A stretch of 35,590 nt of DNA from Erysipelotrichaceae bacterium RD49 (GTDB taxonomy: Bacteria; Bacillota_I; Bacilli_A; Erysipelotrichales; Erysipelotrichaceae), in contig JADGIS010000007.1 of NCBI GenBank assembly GCA_015233825.1, positions 1 to 35,590 on the forward strand, read 5' to 3'. The notes beneath the pieces are model-generated. The model did not search any database. It was not told where the DNA came from and saw nothing but the letters and a program-made list of their open reading frames with translations. How positions within the stretch are numbered: the stretch's first letter is position 1; every line of letters starts with the position of its first letter. Below are positions 1 to 7,135 of the stretch, piece after piece. Position numbers and translations under genes: made by a program.

Positions 1-59
1 ATGCCACAAGCAATCTGATGCGTTATGTCTATTGGCGAATACAGTTGTTGGTCTGTCAT
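1..59 (-). CDS. N-terminal fragment of an unknown protein, cut by the window edge
   Basis: An ATG at 59-57 (minus) is preceded by a good ribosome binding site (AAAGGAGAAGAGC, SD core about 7 nt upstream). It opens a frame that runs off the left edge without a stop: MTDQQLYSPIDITHQIACG. I do not recognise the family from 19 residues. The gene lies downstream of the IscB relic on the same strand. The 219 bases between them hold nothing else I can name; a plus-strand frame there (18-200) has no ribosome binding site and is probably chance. Confidence 0.4.
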   Translation of the reverse strand, partial: MTDQQLYSPIDITHQIACG

Positions 60-278
60 GCTCTTCTCCTTTCGCTACAAAAAACAAACAGTGAAGAGCT
101 TAATCCTGACATCCTTATTGAATATTTGGCCGACCATTGTCAGATGATTCTAAAGCCAAATAACGTCTTCTTTATTCTCCAGCCTCAAAGGACTATTTAG
201 GGGTTCATGCAAGTCAGGGGCGACAATTTCTTTTACTACTTTTAAGCAAAAGCTCATCTGTAACTAAAGAGAACGTGC

Positions 279-1629
279 TCAAAGTTCTTCACGCGCAACA
301 TTATAGTAAAAGCAGAAGGTTACGTCATCAGGCTCCCAATTTTCATCATTAGGGGTCGCGGCCAGTGGTGCTATTTCTTTTAAGGATCCATTCGCTCTTT
401 TGATCAGCACCAATTTTCTCATAGAAACAGCACGATGGATCCTTTGTCCTGATCAAGTTTTCAAAACAAAATATCCGCTTTTTCTGCGTCCAGTCATCAA
501 GCACTCCTGTCCTTCGAATTTGACCTTGTCAAAGAGGCAGAAGCCGCCAACCATATGGTCGGTTTGATTGCTTTTCCGTTTGTGTCCTTTGATGAAATTG
601 AATTGATGAATCTGGCGGTTATGCCTTCTGATCTTCTTGAGATACAGGCATGTTTCTAATGGCTTTGCATTGAGATTTCATGCAATACAATACGCATCGT
701 TGTAATGCTCTTTAACAAGACCAAGTTCAATTCGTTTGTTCTTGGTCAGGTAGCCATAGGTATTGACGACTTCAAGATCAGGGTTAGCTTGTTTTAATCG
801 TTCCAGCAGCGTCCAGCGCATGATGCCCATGAAAGCAGTATCTCGATACGGCTGAGTCCGCTTAGGCAGCTTGAAGTCTTCTGGACCTTTGGTCTGGCCT
901 GATTTGATCTTGTCATGGTATTCGTGATGGCCTGTTTCACAAAGCGTAATCAGGTTGGAAGGCGAGTCGCCGCCAGTCTTTCGGCTTTCAATGTGATGAA
1001 CATTCAGAATCGGATCTTTTTTCTTGCCATGGCAGTGCTGGCATTCGTGGTTGTCTCGAAATAAAACATACGCACGAACATTCCAGAATCCTTTTTGATC
1101 GCCATTTTGGTACCCAGTTCCGGAAATCACTGGATTTTTTAATTTCTGCGTATCAAAAGAAGCTGTTTCCACAACGATCCTGGTTATAGGAAGAATCTTT
1201 TGGACTTCTTCAATGCAATAAAGATGAGTACCAATCTTGTGTTTAACAGAGGGAGCAAGCCAGCCTTTGTGTTTGGTACGAACTCGGTTATTGAAGCGGG
1301 GCGCTCTGTATCTTGTCTTGCGGTTTCTTCTTGTATGGCGTGCTTCTCTTCGAGTAGAGATATTTTCTGTTACATCTGTACGAATTTGAACGTCCCAAGC
1401 AAGAAGCTCTTTGTCTTTGGTTGAAGCACTTAGACCAATATGTTTAGAACCGCCATCCACTCCAAGAGTGATGGGCTGGGTATATCTTGTTGAATCGTAT
1501 AAAAGCTTGATGATAAATGGATTTTTCTTTACCACCTTGGCTTTTCTTGTCATTTAAAAGATGACGAACCTTGCCATGCCTTTGGGTAGGCATTAAAGGT
1601 CTGCCGTCCATATCGAATCCATCAACCAT
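279..1629 (-). pseudogene. iscB: Degenerate IscB (RuvC/HNH RNA-guided nuclease of ISC transposons)
   Basis: IscB is the omega-RNA-guided nuclease ancestral to Cas9. Start ATG at 1629 has GAGGA 7 nt upstream. The PLMP domain (FDMDGRPLMPTQRHGKVRHLLN) is in one frame; the rest is in another. The switch is at an AAGAAAAGCC run near 1541-1550; removing one A would restore a normal NDKKAKVVKKNPF joint. Then follow RuvC-I (LGVDGGSKHIGLSA), an Arg-rich bridge helix (RREARHTRRNRKTRYR), RuvC-II (IVVETASFD), HNH (CQHC, HHIESRKTGGD, LCETG) and RuvC-III (EHYNDAYCIA). In-frame TGA at 678-680 replaces an expected Gly codon; beyond it the frame still encodes the C-terminal region (KKIRRHNRQIH, GRRKSGYFVL), with a second TGA at 453-455 and the end at 279-281. 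The fourth zinc Cys of HNH is Gly. Total length (about 450 codons plus 1 nt) fits an intact IscB, so this is recent decay. No transposase is visible. Confidence 0.85.
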
Positions 1630-1916
1630 ATTCTTGTCCTCGAAAGAGGAATGCATCTTGGAAGCTGAAAAAGCCTTCCAGAGAAGTGTGTGAAGCATCA
1701 GCCTTCGCCAATGTTATAAGAGGTTTGTTGACCTGCACACTGCACCTGACCTCAGTACTGTTTCATACAGATCCGCAGAGTCCGGAATTAGGCTGTATGT
1801 TCCAGAGTGCCTATTTCAACTTGTTTAAGGCTGATTCTCAAATCACGGAGTCAATTAAGACTCAGGCTAGTCAATCAAGCTTGAAAAAGATGCATAAAAG
1901 CTTCTTATTTCAAGCC
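1630..1916 (-). ncRNA. Candidate omega RNA (HEARO-like) upstream of iscB
   Basis: In ISC elements the guide-scaffold RNA lies directly 5' of iscB. Read on the minus strand this gap has nested complementarity: tttcaagc 1908-1915 with gcttgaaa 1879-1886; gactc 1859-1863 with gagtc 1848-1852; ctgtatg 1793-1799 with catacag 1764-1770 enclosing cgga/tccg (1783-1786, 1772-1775); acct/aggt (1731-1734, 1721-1724); and an imperfect stem at 1659-1680. No coding frame fits. Position and structure support an omega RNA; I did not align it to the HEARO model, so the boundaries are rough. The guide would come from sequence near 1920-1960, at the end of the glycosyltransferase gene. Confidence 0.5.
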
Positions 1917-1964
1917 CCATCCAGAATTACGTAGTGATTTGGGTGGGGTCATTGACGGGCTACA

Positions 1965-2945
1965 TTACGAGATGTGAAGGGCTTTGAGACCTTTTCGTTT
2001 CTGAATGCCTTTGGCTTTGCGCTTGGACAAGCCTTGGATCAGCTGGAGGCGCCATTTGATCTGGTCACCAAAAGAGCTTGGTTTCAGGCTGCTGGCATTA
2101 TCCTGATGGCGGCGGTAATCGATCAAAACCTCATCGATAAATTCAACTTCTCCCATCCGGAGCGCCTGCATCCCGATAAACTGGTCGTGCATCGGAATCG
2201 GATATGGAAAGGGCAGGCTGGCGTCCACCACCGGCTTGCGCACGGCCATGCAGCAGCCGATAAAGGAATTGCGGACTAAATTGTTGAACAAGCCGTTTTT
2301 CGATCCATGGGCTTTCATATAGGAAGGTTCGACGGTCTGCAGATCATCCGAGCAGATCTGCGCGTCATGAACCAAAGCCATCAATTGGGGCTTTTTAGCA
2401 AAAGCATGCCGGATCACATCCAGCTTATCCCCTTTCCAGCGGTCATCCTGGTCGGAAAAGACGATGATAGGGTTATGGGCAAACCCCAGGGCATGTTCAA
2501 AGTTGGCGATCAGTCCTTTGCCAGGTCCAGGGACCAGCACAATCTTGAGATCGACGTTTTCACTTTGAATGTTTTGAATGATCTGCTGGGTCGCATCCGT
2601 TGAGGGATCCAAGGAAATGACCAGCTCATCCTGGTGCTCCATCTGGCAGACGATGCTCATCAGCTGTTCACGGATATATCGCTGGCCATTGTAAGCAGCC
2701 ATAACAACCGAAACAGCGGGCAGATCTTCCGGCTCGCTTGCTTCATGGGCATGAGCGCTGAGCAGTGAACACTTATCGACAGGATCGATCGCATCGGCCA
2801 TGGAAAGATGGCTGGCCGGGTCGGTGACTTTTTGGATAAGCGCACCTGGATCAAAACTGGCCCGCTCCTTTTGAACGTCCGGCTTGGCTGCAAAAAAGCC
2901 TGGAGCCATCGACCGACAATGGGCAGAGATTGGTTTAACACTCAT
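1965..2945 (-). CDS. Family 2 glycosyltransferase with an N-terminal extension
   Basis: GT-A fold glycosyltransferase of 326 residues, probably adding a sugar to a surface glycan at the inner face of the membrane. The domain begins near residue 77 (VSVVMAAYNGQRYIREQL), the nucleotide-sugar/metal site is FSDQDDRW near 164-170, and the acceptor-side PMHDQF follows near 250, as in rhamnosyltransferase-like GT2 enzymes. About 76 residues precede the domain and match nothing I know. Start ATG at 2945 is chosen because GAGGTG lies 7-8 nt upstream; a TTG at 2966 is possible but poorer. It overlaps the end of the upstream glycosyltransferase by 11 bp, so the two are translationally coupled. The stop sits just before the IscB element. 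Donor and acceptor cannot be read from sequence. Confidence 0.85.
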   Translation of the reverse strand: MSVKPISAHCRSMAPGFFAAKPDVQKERASFDPGALIQKVTDPASHLSMADAIDPVDKCSLLSAHAHEASEPEDLPAVSVVMAAYNGQRYIREQLMSIVCQMEHQDELVISLDPSTDATQQIIQNIQSENVDLKIVLVPGPGKGLIANFEHALGFAHNPIIVFSDQDDRWKGDKLDVIRHAFAKKPQLMALVHDAQICSDDLQTVEPSYMKAHGSKNGLFNNLVRNSFIGCCMAVRKPVVDASLPFPYPIPMHDQFIGMQALRMGEVEFIDEVLIDYRRHQDNASSLKPSSFGDQIKWRLQLIQGLSKRKAKGIQKRKGLKALHIS

Positions 2946-3927
2946 TTTTGGCACCTCGACTTTCAAGGATCGTCTTCAGATCCATCCCCAGCGTCAGCTT
3001 AAAGCCGCTTGGCATCGAAAGAAAAAACAACGGCATCAATCCAAGTGGGTTGTGGTTTTCAAAGGCTTTGGCCCGCCTGGTGTAGACGCGGACCGTTTTC
3101 CGGATGGTTCGCATCTGTACCTGGGAAGCTTGAAACCGTCCGGCCAGCGTTTCTAAGGCTTCTTTTTGATGGGCTTCCTGGATCGCCGCTTTCTTGCGCG
3201 CTTCATACTTGTTTCGCCTCGAGAGGCCTAACGTATTGGCTTCATGCTGGCGATAGCCAATGAGGGGCAGATCCAGATAGCCAAGCTGGCCGCTTAACGA
3301 CCCGATCACGCTGATTGCCCAGTCGTGGGGCAGATCCAGATCTTTGGCCTTGTTTAAATACAGGTCTTTTATTTCTTTTTTGAAAGCAAGCGTACAGCCA
3401 GGGGCAAAATTATAGGCCGTCAAGTCTTCCAGGCCCATCGGCGTAAAGCCGCCATGCACCACCGGCTTGCGGATCAGGTTGTGGTTGCCCCGGCGGGTAG
3501 AGACTTTATCGGCAATCTGGTTATCCTGGCCGTCAATCAGATCAAAGCTGCAAGCCAGAACCTGGAGATTGGGACGCAGGTCAAACTGCTGGGTCATGAT
3601 CTGGACTTTATCGGGGTACCACAAGTCATCATGATCGCACAAAAAGATCAAATCCCCAGTGGCAGCCTGTAAAGCGTCCTGAAAGGTCGCTACAAAGCCC
3701 TGGTTGGCAGCATGCTCGACCACTTTCCAATGCGATAAATGGTGGGTCTCAATATAGGCTTTGAGCCGCTTGAGGGTATCGTTGGTGGAAGCATCATCGA
3801 CGATGATCACCTCATCGAAAGGGAGCGTCTGGTTTTGCAGACTGTCCAGCTGTTTTTCCAGATATTCGTTAGAATTCCATGTCGTCAGCGCACAGCTGAT
3901 GGTGAATCGGTTTGGCATTATTTTCAT
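2935..3927 (-). CDS. Family 2 glycosyltransferase
   Basis: GT-A glycosyltransferase of about 330 residues. It shows ISCALTTWNSNEYLEKQL at the start of the fold, VDDASTNDT near 43-51, the DXD-type CDHDDLW near 97-103 and LPHDWAI in the acceptor half. The last 60 residues are basic (RTIRKTVRVYTRRAK) and may lie on the membrane. The start is uncertain: GGGAGGAA precedes ATG 3927 closely and ATG 3918 at 11 nt; both are plausible. Its 3' end overlaps the next GT2 gene. It is separated from the GT-B gene upstream by a terminator, so it probably has its own promoter in 3930-4370, which I could not identify. Confidence 0.85.
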   Translation of the reverse strand: MKIMPNRFTISCALTTWNSNEYLEKQLDSLQNQTLPFDEVIIVDDASTNDTLKRLKAYIETHHLSHWKVVEHAANQGFVATFQDALQAATGDLIFLCDHDDLWYPDKVQIMTQQFDLRPNLQVLACSFDLIDGQDNQIADKVSTRRGNHNLIRKPVVHGGFTPMGLEDLTAYNFAPGCTLAFKKEIKDLYLNKAKDLDLPHDWAISVIGSLSGQLGYLDLPLIGYRQHEANTLGLSRRNKYEARKKAAIQEAHQKEALETLAGRFQASQVQMRTIRKTVRVYTRRAKAFENHNPLGLMPLFFLSMPSGFKLTLGMDLKTILESRGAKNEC

Positions 3928-3948
3928 TTCCTCCCTTCCTCGCATCAA

Positions 3949-4370
3949 TTTTCATTCCAGCCTGGCGGATGGCTGATTCGATTATCCTGTTTTCGGCGGC
4001 CTGTTCTTGGCTGCATGCATTGAGCTTGGTCTGCAGCCCAAATTGAATCTGCGCGATGGAAAGTTCTTCAAGGCTTACTTTTATTTACTGGACGAAGTCT
4101 TGTTTTCGACCTTTTTTTGCCTGAACTCGTTGTAAACTCCCCTCATCCGGCCATTTTTCAAACGGTCCAATCCTGTCCAGCTGGCCAAAGTCAATTTTTC
4201 GGGGACTGCAGGCAACCGCCTGCCGGCTTTTGCCAAGCTTTCCACCAAAGATTTGTTCAGGCCGAAAATCTGGCCACTCTGGCTGCCATAAGCTCTGATC
4301 TAATCCTATCAAGATTCAATTTTGCCTTTTAGAGACTTGTAAAAATCTAAGCCTTAAATGTTAAACCAAT
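3949..4370. other. Intergenic, no gene seen
   Basis: About 420 bases between a glycosyltransferase start and the terminator of the next one. Short open frames on both strands lack ribosome binding sites and recognisable content. It probably carries the promoter of the two GT2 genes. Confidence 0.5.
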
Positions 4371-4399
4371 TTTAAAAGAAGCCGGTTGGCTACCGGCTT
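4371..4399 (-). terminator. Rho-independent terminator of the GT-B gene
   Basis: Perfect 8-bp stem aagccggt (4379-4386) / accggctt (4392-4399) with a 5-nt loop, followed on the minus strand by CTTTTAAA. The TAG stop codon of the glycosyltransferase (4390-4392) lies inside the hairpin. Confidence 0.8.
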
Positions 4400-5535
4400 G
4401 TCAGAATCTCATTTAAATGGTTTTCAAACGCCTGGATTGAAAGCGTTTGTTCAAATAGTGCTCTCGCATTGGCGCGCAGGACCAGGTTTTCAGGCCCCAT
4501 CGTCTTTAAAACTTGGTCAACCGTCTTGTCCAGATGATCACGGTCTATATTGATCCCGCATCTTGCAGTTTCAATCCAGTCATGCAGATCGCCCTGCAAA
4601 GAATTGAGCACCGGCAGCCCGGCTTTGAGATAATCGAGCGATTTCATCGACAGGCCGATGACGACTTCCTGCTTCATGAAGTTCAAGCCAAAGTGGCAGG
4701 CGTCGAAAATATCCTGCTTGGTCTGCGGATCATAAACCAGGCCATGATCGATGACATTCACGACCTGGCCTAAGCGCTCTATCATTTCCGCTTTCTTTTC
4801 CCCATTGGCAATGACATGCAGGTCCACGGGAATTTTTTGGGAAAGCCCGGTCATGAAGGCTTCGATGGCATCCAGGTCAATGATGTTGTTGACGGATCCA
4901 AGATAACAGAAGGAAAGCCGGTCTGGTGGAAGATTCAAAGCCGAGTGCGTTTGGGCCTCCGCAATCGTCCAATACAATACGTCCGGCTGAATTCCCGTCT
5001 GGCTTGCAATGCGTTTGGCAAACAAGCCACACTCCGCAAAAACATGGTCCGCGGCAGGCAGGTGGGCATTGCGCAGATGCTTCCAGATCCAGGCTGGCGG
5101 CGTTTTTTCGAAATGAGCGACCGGCAAGGATTCCGGCCACAAGTCAATCAGGTCAAAATAGAGCTGCACATCGGGATGGTCCTTTTTATAGTGATCCATC
5201 TCTTTGGCAATCGTATTGGCCGGCACCAGCGCATGAATGCGCCCAGGCTTCCAGGCTTCCAGATACTTGCGGCATGCTTTTGCAAATTCAGCATGGCCGA
5301 CTAAGCGCTGCCAGGAAAGATTTTTGTGATAGGGCCGGTGATGCAGGTATTCAATTCCATCTTTGCGCTCTTTGGATGGAATGAGGGCTTTATGGCGATG
5401 CGAAAAATCCGGTGTCAAAATGAGCACTTCATCTCCCCTGGCCTCATAAAAAGCTTTGAGCTGTAAGCCACGGGAGAGATAGACGTCACTGATACACAGG
5501 ATCGCAGTTTTGATCGGGCTTCTTTGAGTTGTCAT
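4390..5535 (-). CDS. GT-B glycosyltransferase (family 4-like)
   Basis: Protein of 381 residues with a two-domain GT-B layout. The N-terminal Rossmann half starts KTAILCISDVYLSRGLQLKAF and includes FDLIDLWPESLP near 128-139. The C-terminal half contains RLSFCYLGSVNNIIDLDAIE and the donor-site region QEVVIGLSMKSLDYLKAGLP, which resembles the E-x7-E area of GT4 enzymes (KSLDYLKAGLPVL). It probably transfers a sugar in assembly of a surface polysaccharide or glycolipid. ATG 5535 has AAGGA about 10 nt upstream, overlapping the stop of the small membrane peptide, so the two are coupled. The GT-B fold call is firm; the substrate is unknown. Confidence 0.8.
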   Translation of the reverse strand: MTTQRSPIKTAILCISDVYLSRGLQLKAFYEARGDEVLILTPDFSHRHKALIPSKERKDGIEYLHHRPYHKNLSWQRLVGHAEFAKACRKYLEAWKPGRIHALVPANTIAKEMDHYKKDHPDVQLYFDLIDLWPESLPVAHFEKTPPAWIWKHLRNAHLPAADHVFAECGLFAKRIASQTGIQPDVLYWTIAEAQTHSALNLPPDRLSFCYLGSVNNIIDLDAIEAFMTGLSQKIPVDLHVIANGEKKAEMIERLGQVVNVIDHGLVYDPQTKQDIFDACHFGLNFMKQEVVIGLSMKSLDYLKAGLPVLNSLQGDLHDWIETARCGINIDRDHLDKTVDQVLKTMGPENLVLRANARALFEQTLSIQAFENHLNEILTSR

Positions 5536-5542
5536 AGGCAGC

Positions 5543-5647
5543 TTATCCTTTCAAGTAGACCAAAATGCCGACTAGAAAACTGATCAGGATAAACAGCGAA
5601 ATCCATAAGAAGTATTTTAATTTGCTTAAAAAGGCCTTTTTTGTCAT
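5543..5647 (-). CDS. 34-residue single-pass membrane peptide, probably leaderless
   Basis: Reads MTKKAFLSKLKYFLWISLFI then a hydrophobic LISFLVGILVYLKG: a basic N-terminus and one transmembrane helix. The start at 5647 is the first ATG after a strong promoter (-10 at 5658-5663), leaving about 3 nt of leader. Upstream ATGs at 5659 and 5668 overlap or precede the -10 box. Its TAA stop lies within the ribosome binding region of the glycosyltransferase 8 nt downstream, which suggests translational coupling. It could be a small partner of the glycosyltransferase or only a coupling leader peptide. No known family. Confidence 0.5.
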   Translation of the reverse strand: MTKKAFLSKLKYFLWISLFILISFLVGILVYLKG

Positions 5648-5657
5648 ATCAAACTTC

Positions 5658-5686
5658 ATTATAGGCATCAGCCGGCGCTTTTCCAA
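5658..5686 (-). promoter_or_regulatory. Sigma-A promoter of the membrane peptide / GT-B operon
   Basis: On the minus strand, -35 TTGGAA (5681-5686), 17-nt spacer, perfect -10 TATAAT (5658-5663). The predicted start near 5651 is only a few bases before ATG 5647. Confidence 0.65.
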
Positions 5687-5728
5687 ACTCAGGCCGTCCT
5701 GCAGGGCAGAGGAAATCTTCCTGCCATT

Positions 5729-5774
5729 AAAAAACAAGGAGAAAGTACCGCATGCAAACGGTTTTTTCTCCTTG
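5729..5774 (-). terminator. Terminator of the C39 peptidase gene
   Basis: Inverted repeat caaggagaaa (5735-5744) / tttctccttg (5765-5774) with an inner ccg/cgg pairing; on the minus strand it is followed by TTTTTT. Confidence 0.85.
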
Positions 5775-5836
5775 ATTACAAAACCAGCTGCTTAAAAAGC
5801 ATTTGAGTTGAAGCTGGAAATGGCCATCTGTTTGCT

Positions 5837-6877
5837 TTATTTCCAATACGCCCAGACGATGGCCGTTTCGGGCAGCACATCCTCATAGCTCCACAACTGC
5901 TTGGTGCGGGAGATGTTGTTGGGATCATGAATGACTAACTGCCCATTTTCTTCGCCTGCCGCGACCATGAAGTGGCCGACCTGGGTAAATTTGCCGGGAA
6001 CCATATTGAAGATCAGTTTTTTGCCTTCTTTTAATGCCTGCGAGATCGATTCCTGGTCAACCGGAATGGTCTCGACGTTGACACCATAGTTATAGGCCGC
6101 TGAATTGAGCAGCTCATGGGCACTGCCCGCCCCGCTGACATAAAAGCCATTGTTCTCGGCGTACGTTTTGAGGGCATATGGCGTGAGGCTTGGATCCTGG
6201 TTAAGGTAGCTCAAGACCATGCTCAAGCTGGTCGGGGCGCAGCCCGCATAATACATCGTGCTGTCTCCATAGGGTAAATAGCCCCAGTCCAGCGACCATT
6301 GATATAAGGTTGGAACCTCATTGAGCGACTCGCTTAATTCAGCCGGCGCGTTTTGTTCATACTGGGCCCGCTCAGGATAGGCTTTAACGAATTCATAGCG
6401 TTCCGGGTTGTTGAGATAGAACAGCAGGATATCGTTGTCGTACTGGCCGATATGATCCAGAAAATATTTGGCTTGCAGTGCATCCGTATTGTTCGTTTCA
6501 CTGATATTGCCAGCACTGTCCGTCGAATAGCCTTGCAGGGCACTGGCTTTGAGCGCATCCAGCGTTTCCTGGGCAATGTCACCGCTTGGTGCCATCGTTT
6601 GAATGGTGCTGATTTCATTTTGCAGCTGTTGCTGGTGCTGGACGGACTGCTCATAGGCAATGCTTTCCTGCCTGGCAATTTCCGCTTTCTGTTTGGGGAT
6701 AAAGTAAAACTGCTGGAGCAGGAAAGTGATCAAAGCGATCACGAAAAGCAAAACCACCAGTCCGCCGCCAAAGACAAGCATCAAGCGGCGGCGTCTTTTT
6801 TGGGCCAGACGGCGCTTTCTTGCCTGGCGCTGGGCCGGGGTTAGAGGTCTTCTTGGGGGTTGAGTAGAATTTGCCAT
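5837..6877 (-). CDS. Membrane-anchored C39-family (papain-like) cysteine peptidase
   Basis: 346 residues. A basic N-terminus (residues 9-31, many Arg/Lys) is followed by one transmembrane helix (about 33-58), which puts the rest outside the cell. A coiled-coil-prone linker (60-95) leads to a peptidase_C39_2-like domain (about 185-346) with catalytic Cys213 in AGCAPTSLSMVLSYL, His302 in VGHFMVAAG and Asp318/Asn320 in IHDPNN. It probably cuts or modifies an extracellular peptide or wall protein; the substrate is unknown. Start ATG has AGGAGG 7 nt upstream. It lies downstream of the LytR-CpsA-Psr gene with its own terminator. A paralogue at 16078-17172 keeps the architecture but has lost the catalytic residues. 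Confidence 0.85.
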   Translation of the reverse strand: MANSTQPPRRPLTPAQRQARKRRLAQKRRRRLMLVFGGGLVVLLFVIALITFLLQQFYFIPKQKAEIARQESIAYEQSVQHQQQLQNEISTIQTMAPSGDIAQETLDALKASALQGYSTDSAGNISETNNTDALQAKYFLDHIGQYDNDILLFYLNNPERYEFVKAYPERAQYEQNAPAELSESLNEVPTLYQWSLDWGYLPYGDSTMYYAGCAPTSLSMVLSYLNQDPSLTPYALKTYAENNGFYVSGAGSAHELLNSAAYNYGVNVETIPVDQESISQALKEGKKLIFNMVPGKFTQVGHFMVAAGEENGQLVIHDPNNISRTKQLWSYEDVLPETAIVWAYWK

Positions 6878-6976
6878 TGCGTTTCCTCCTGTTGTTTTCT
6901 ATTGTTGTCTATTGTTTTTACTTGTTTTAGATTCATTTCTTTTTGTTTTCTTGTCTATCGATTGGATTTCGACATT

Positions 6977-6999
6977 AAAAAAGGGGAAACGAATTCCCC
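6977..6999 (-). terminator. Terminator downstream of the LytR-CpsA-Psr gene
   Basis: Stem ggggaa (6983-6988) / ttcccc (6994-6999), followed on the minus strand by TTTTTT. The stem is short (6 bp), but the U run is clear. Confidence 0.65.
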
Positions 7000-7135
7000 T
7001 GTAGTGTATCAATTGAATGGTGATATTTTCTTAAAATCTCAAGATTCTTTTCTGAATGTCGGGGTTTTGGTTTTCAAAACGCTCCTCTTTCAAAAATCAT
7101 CATGGCTGATCGCACTGCCCATGAGAGTCTGGCAG

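Noticed and set aside
18-200. 60-codon plus-strand frame at the left edge
   Set aside because: No ribosome binding site, and the minus strand has a better start signal across the same bases.
279-1629. Programmed frameshift and stop readthrough to make active IscB
   Set aside because: The slip needs +1 at AAAA without a typical slippery signal, two stops must also be passed, and a zinc Cys is lost. Decay is simpler.
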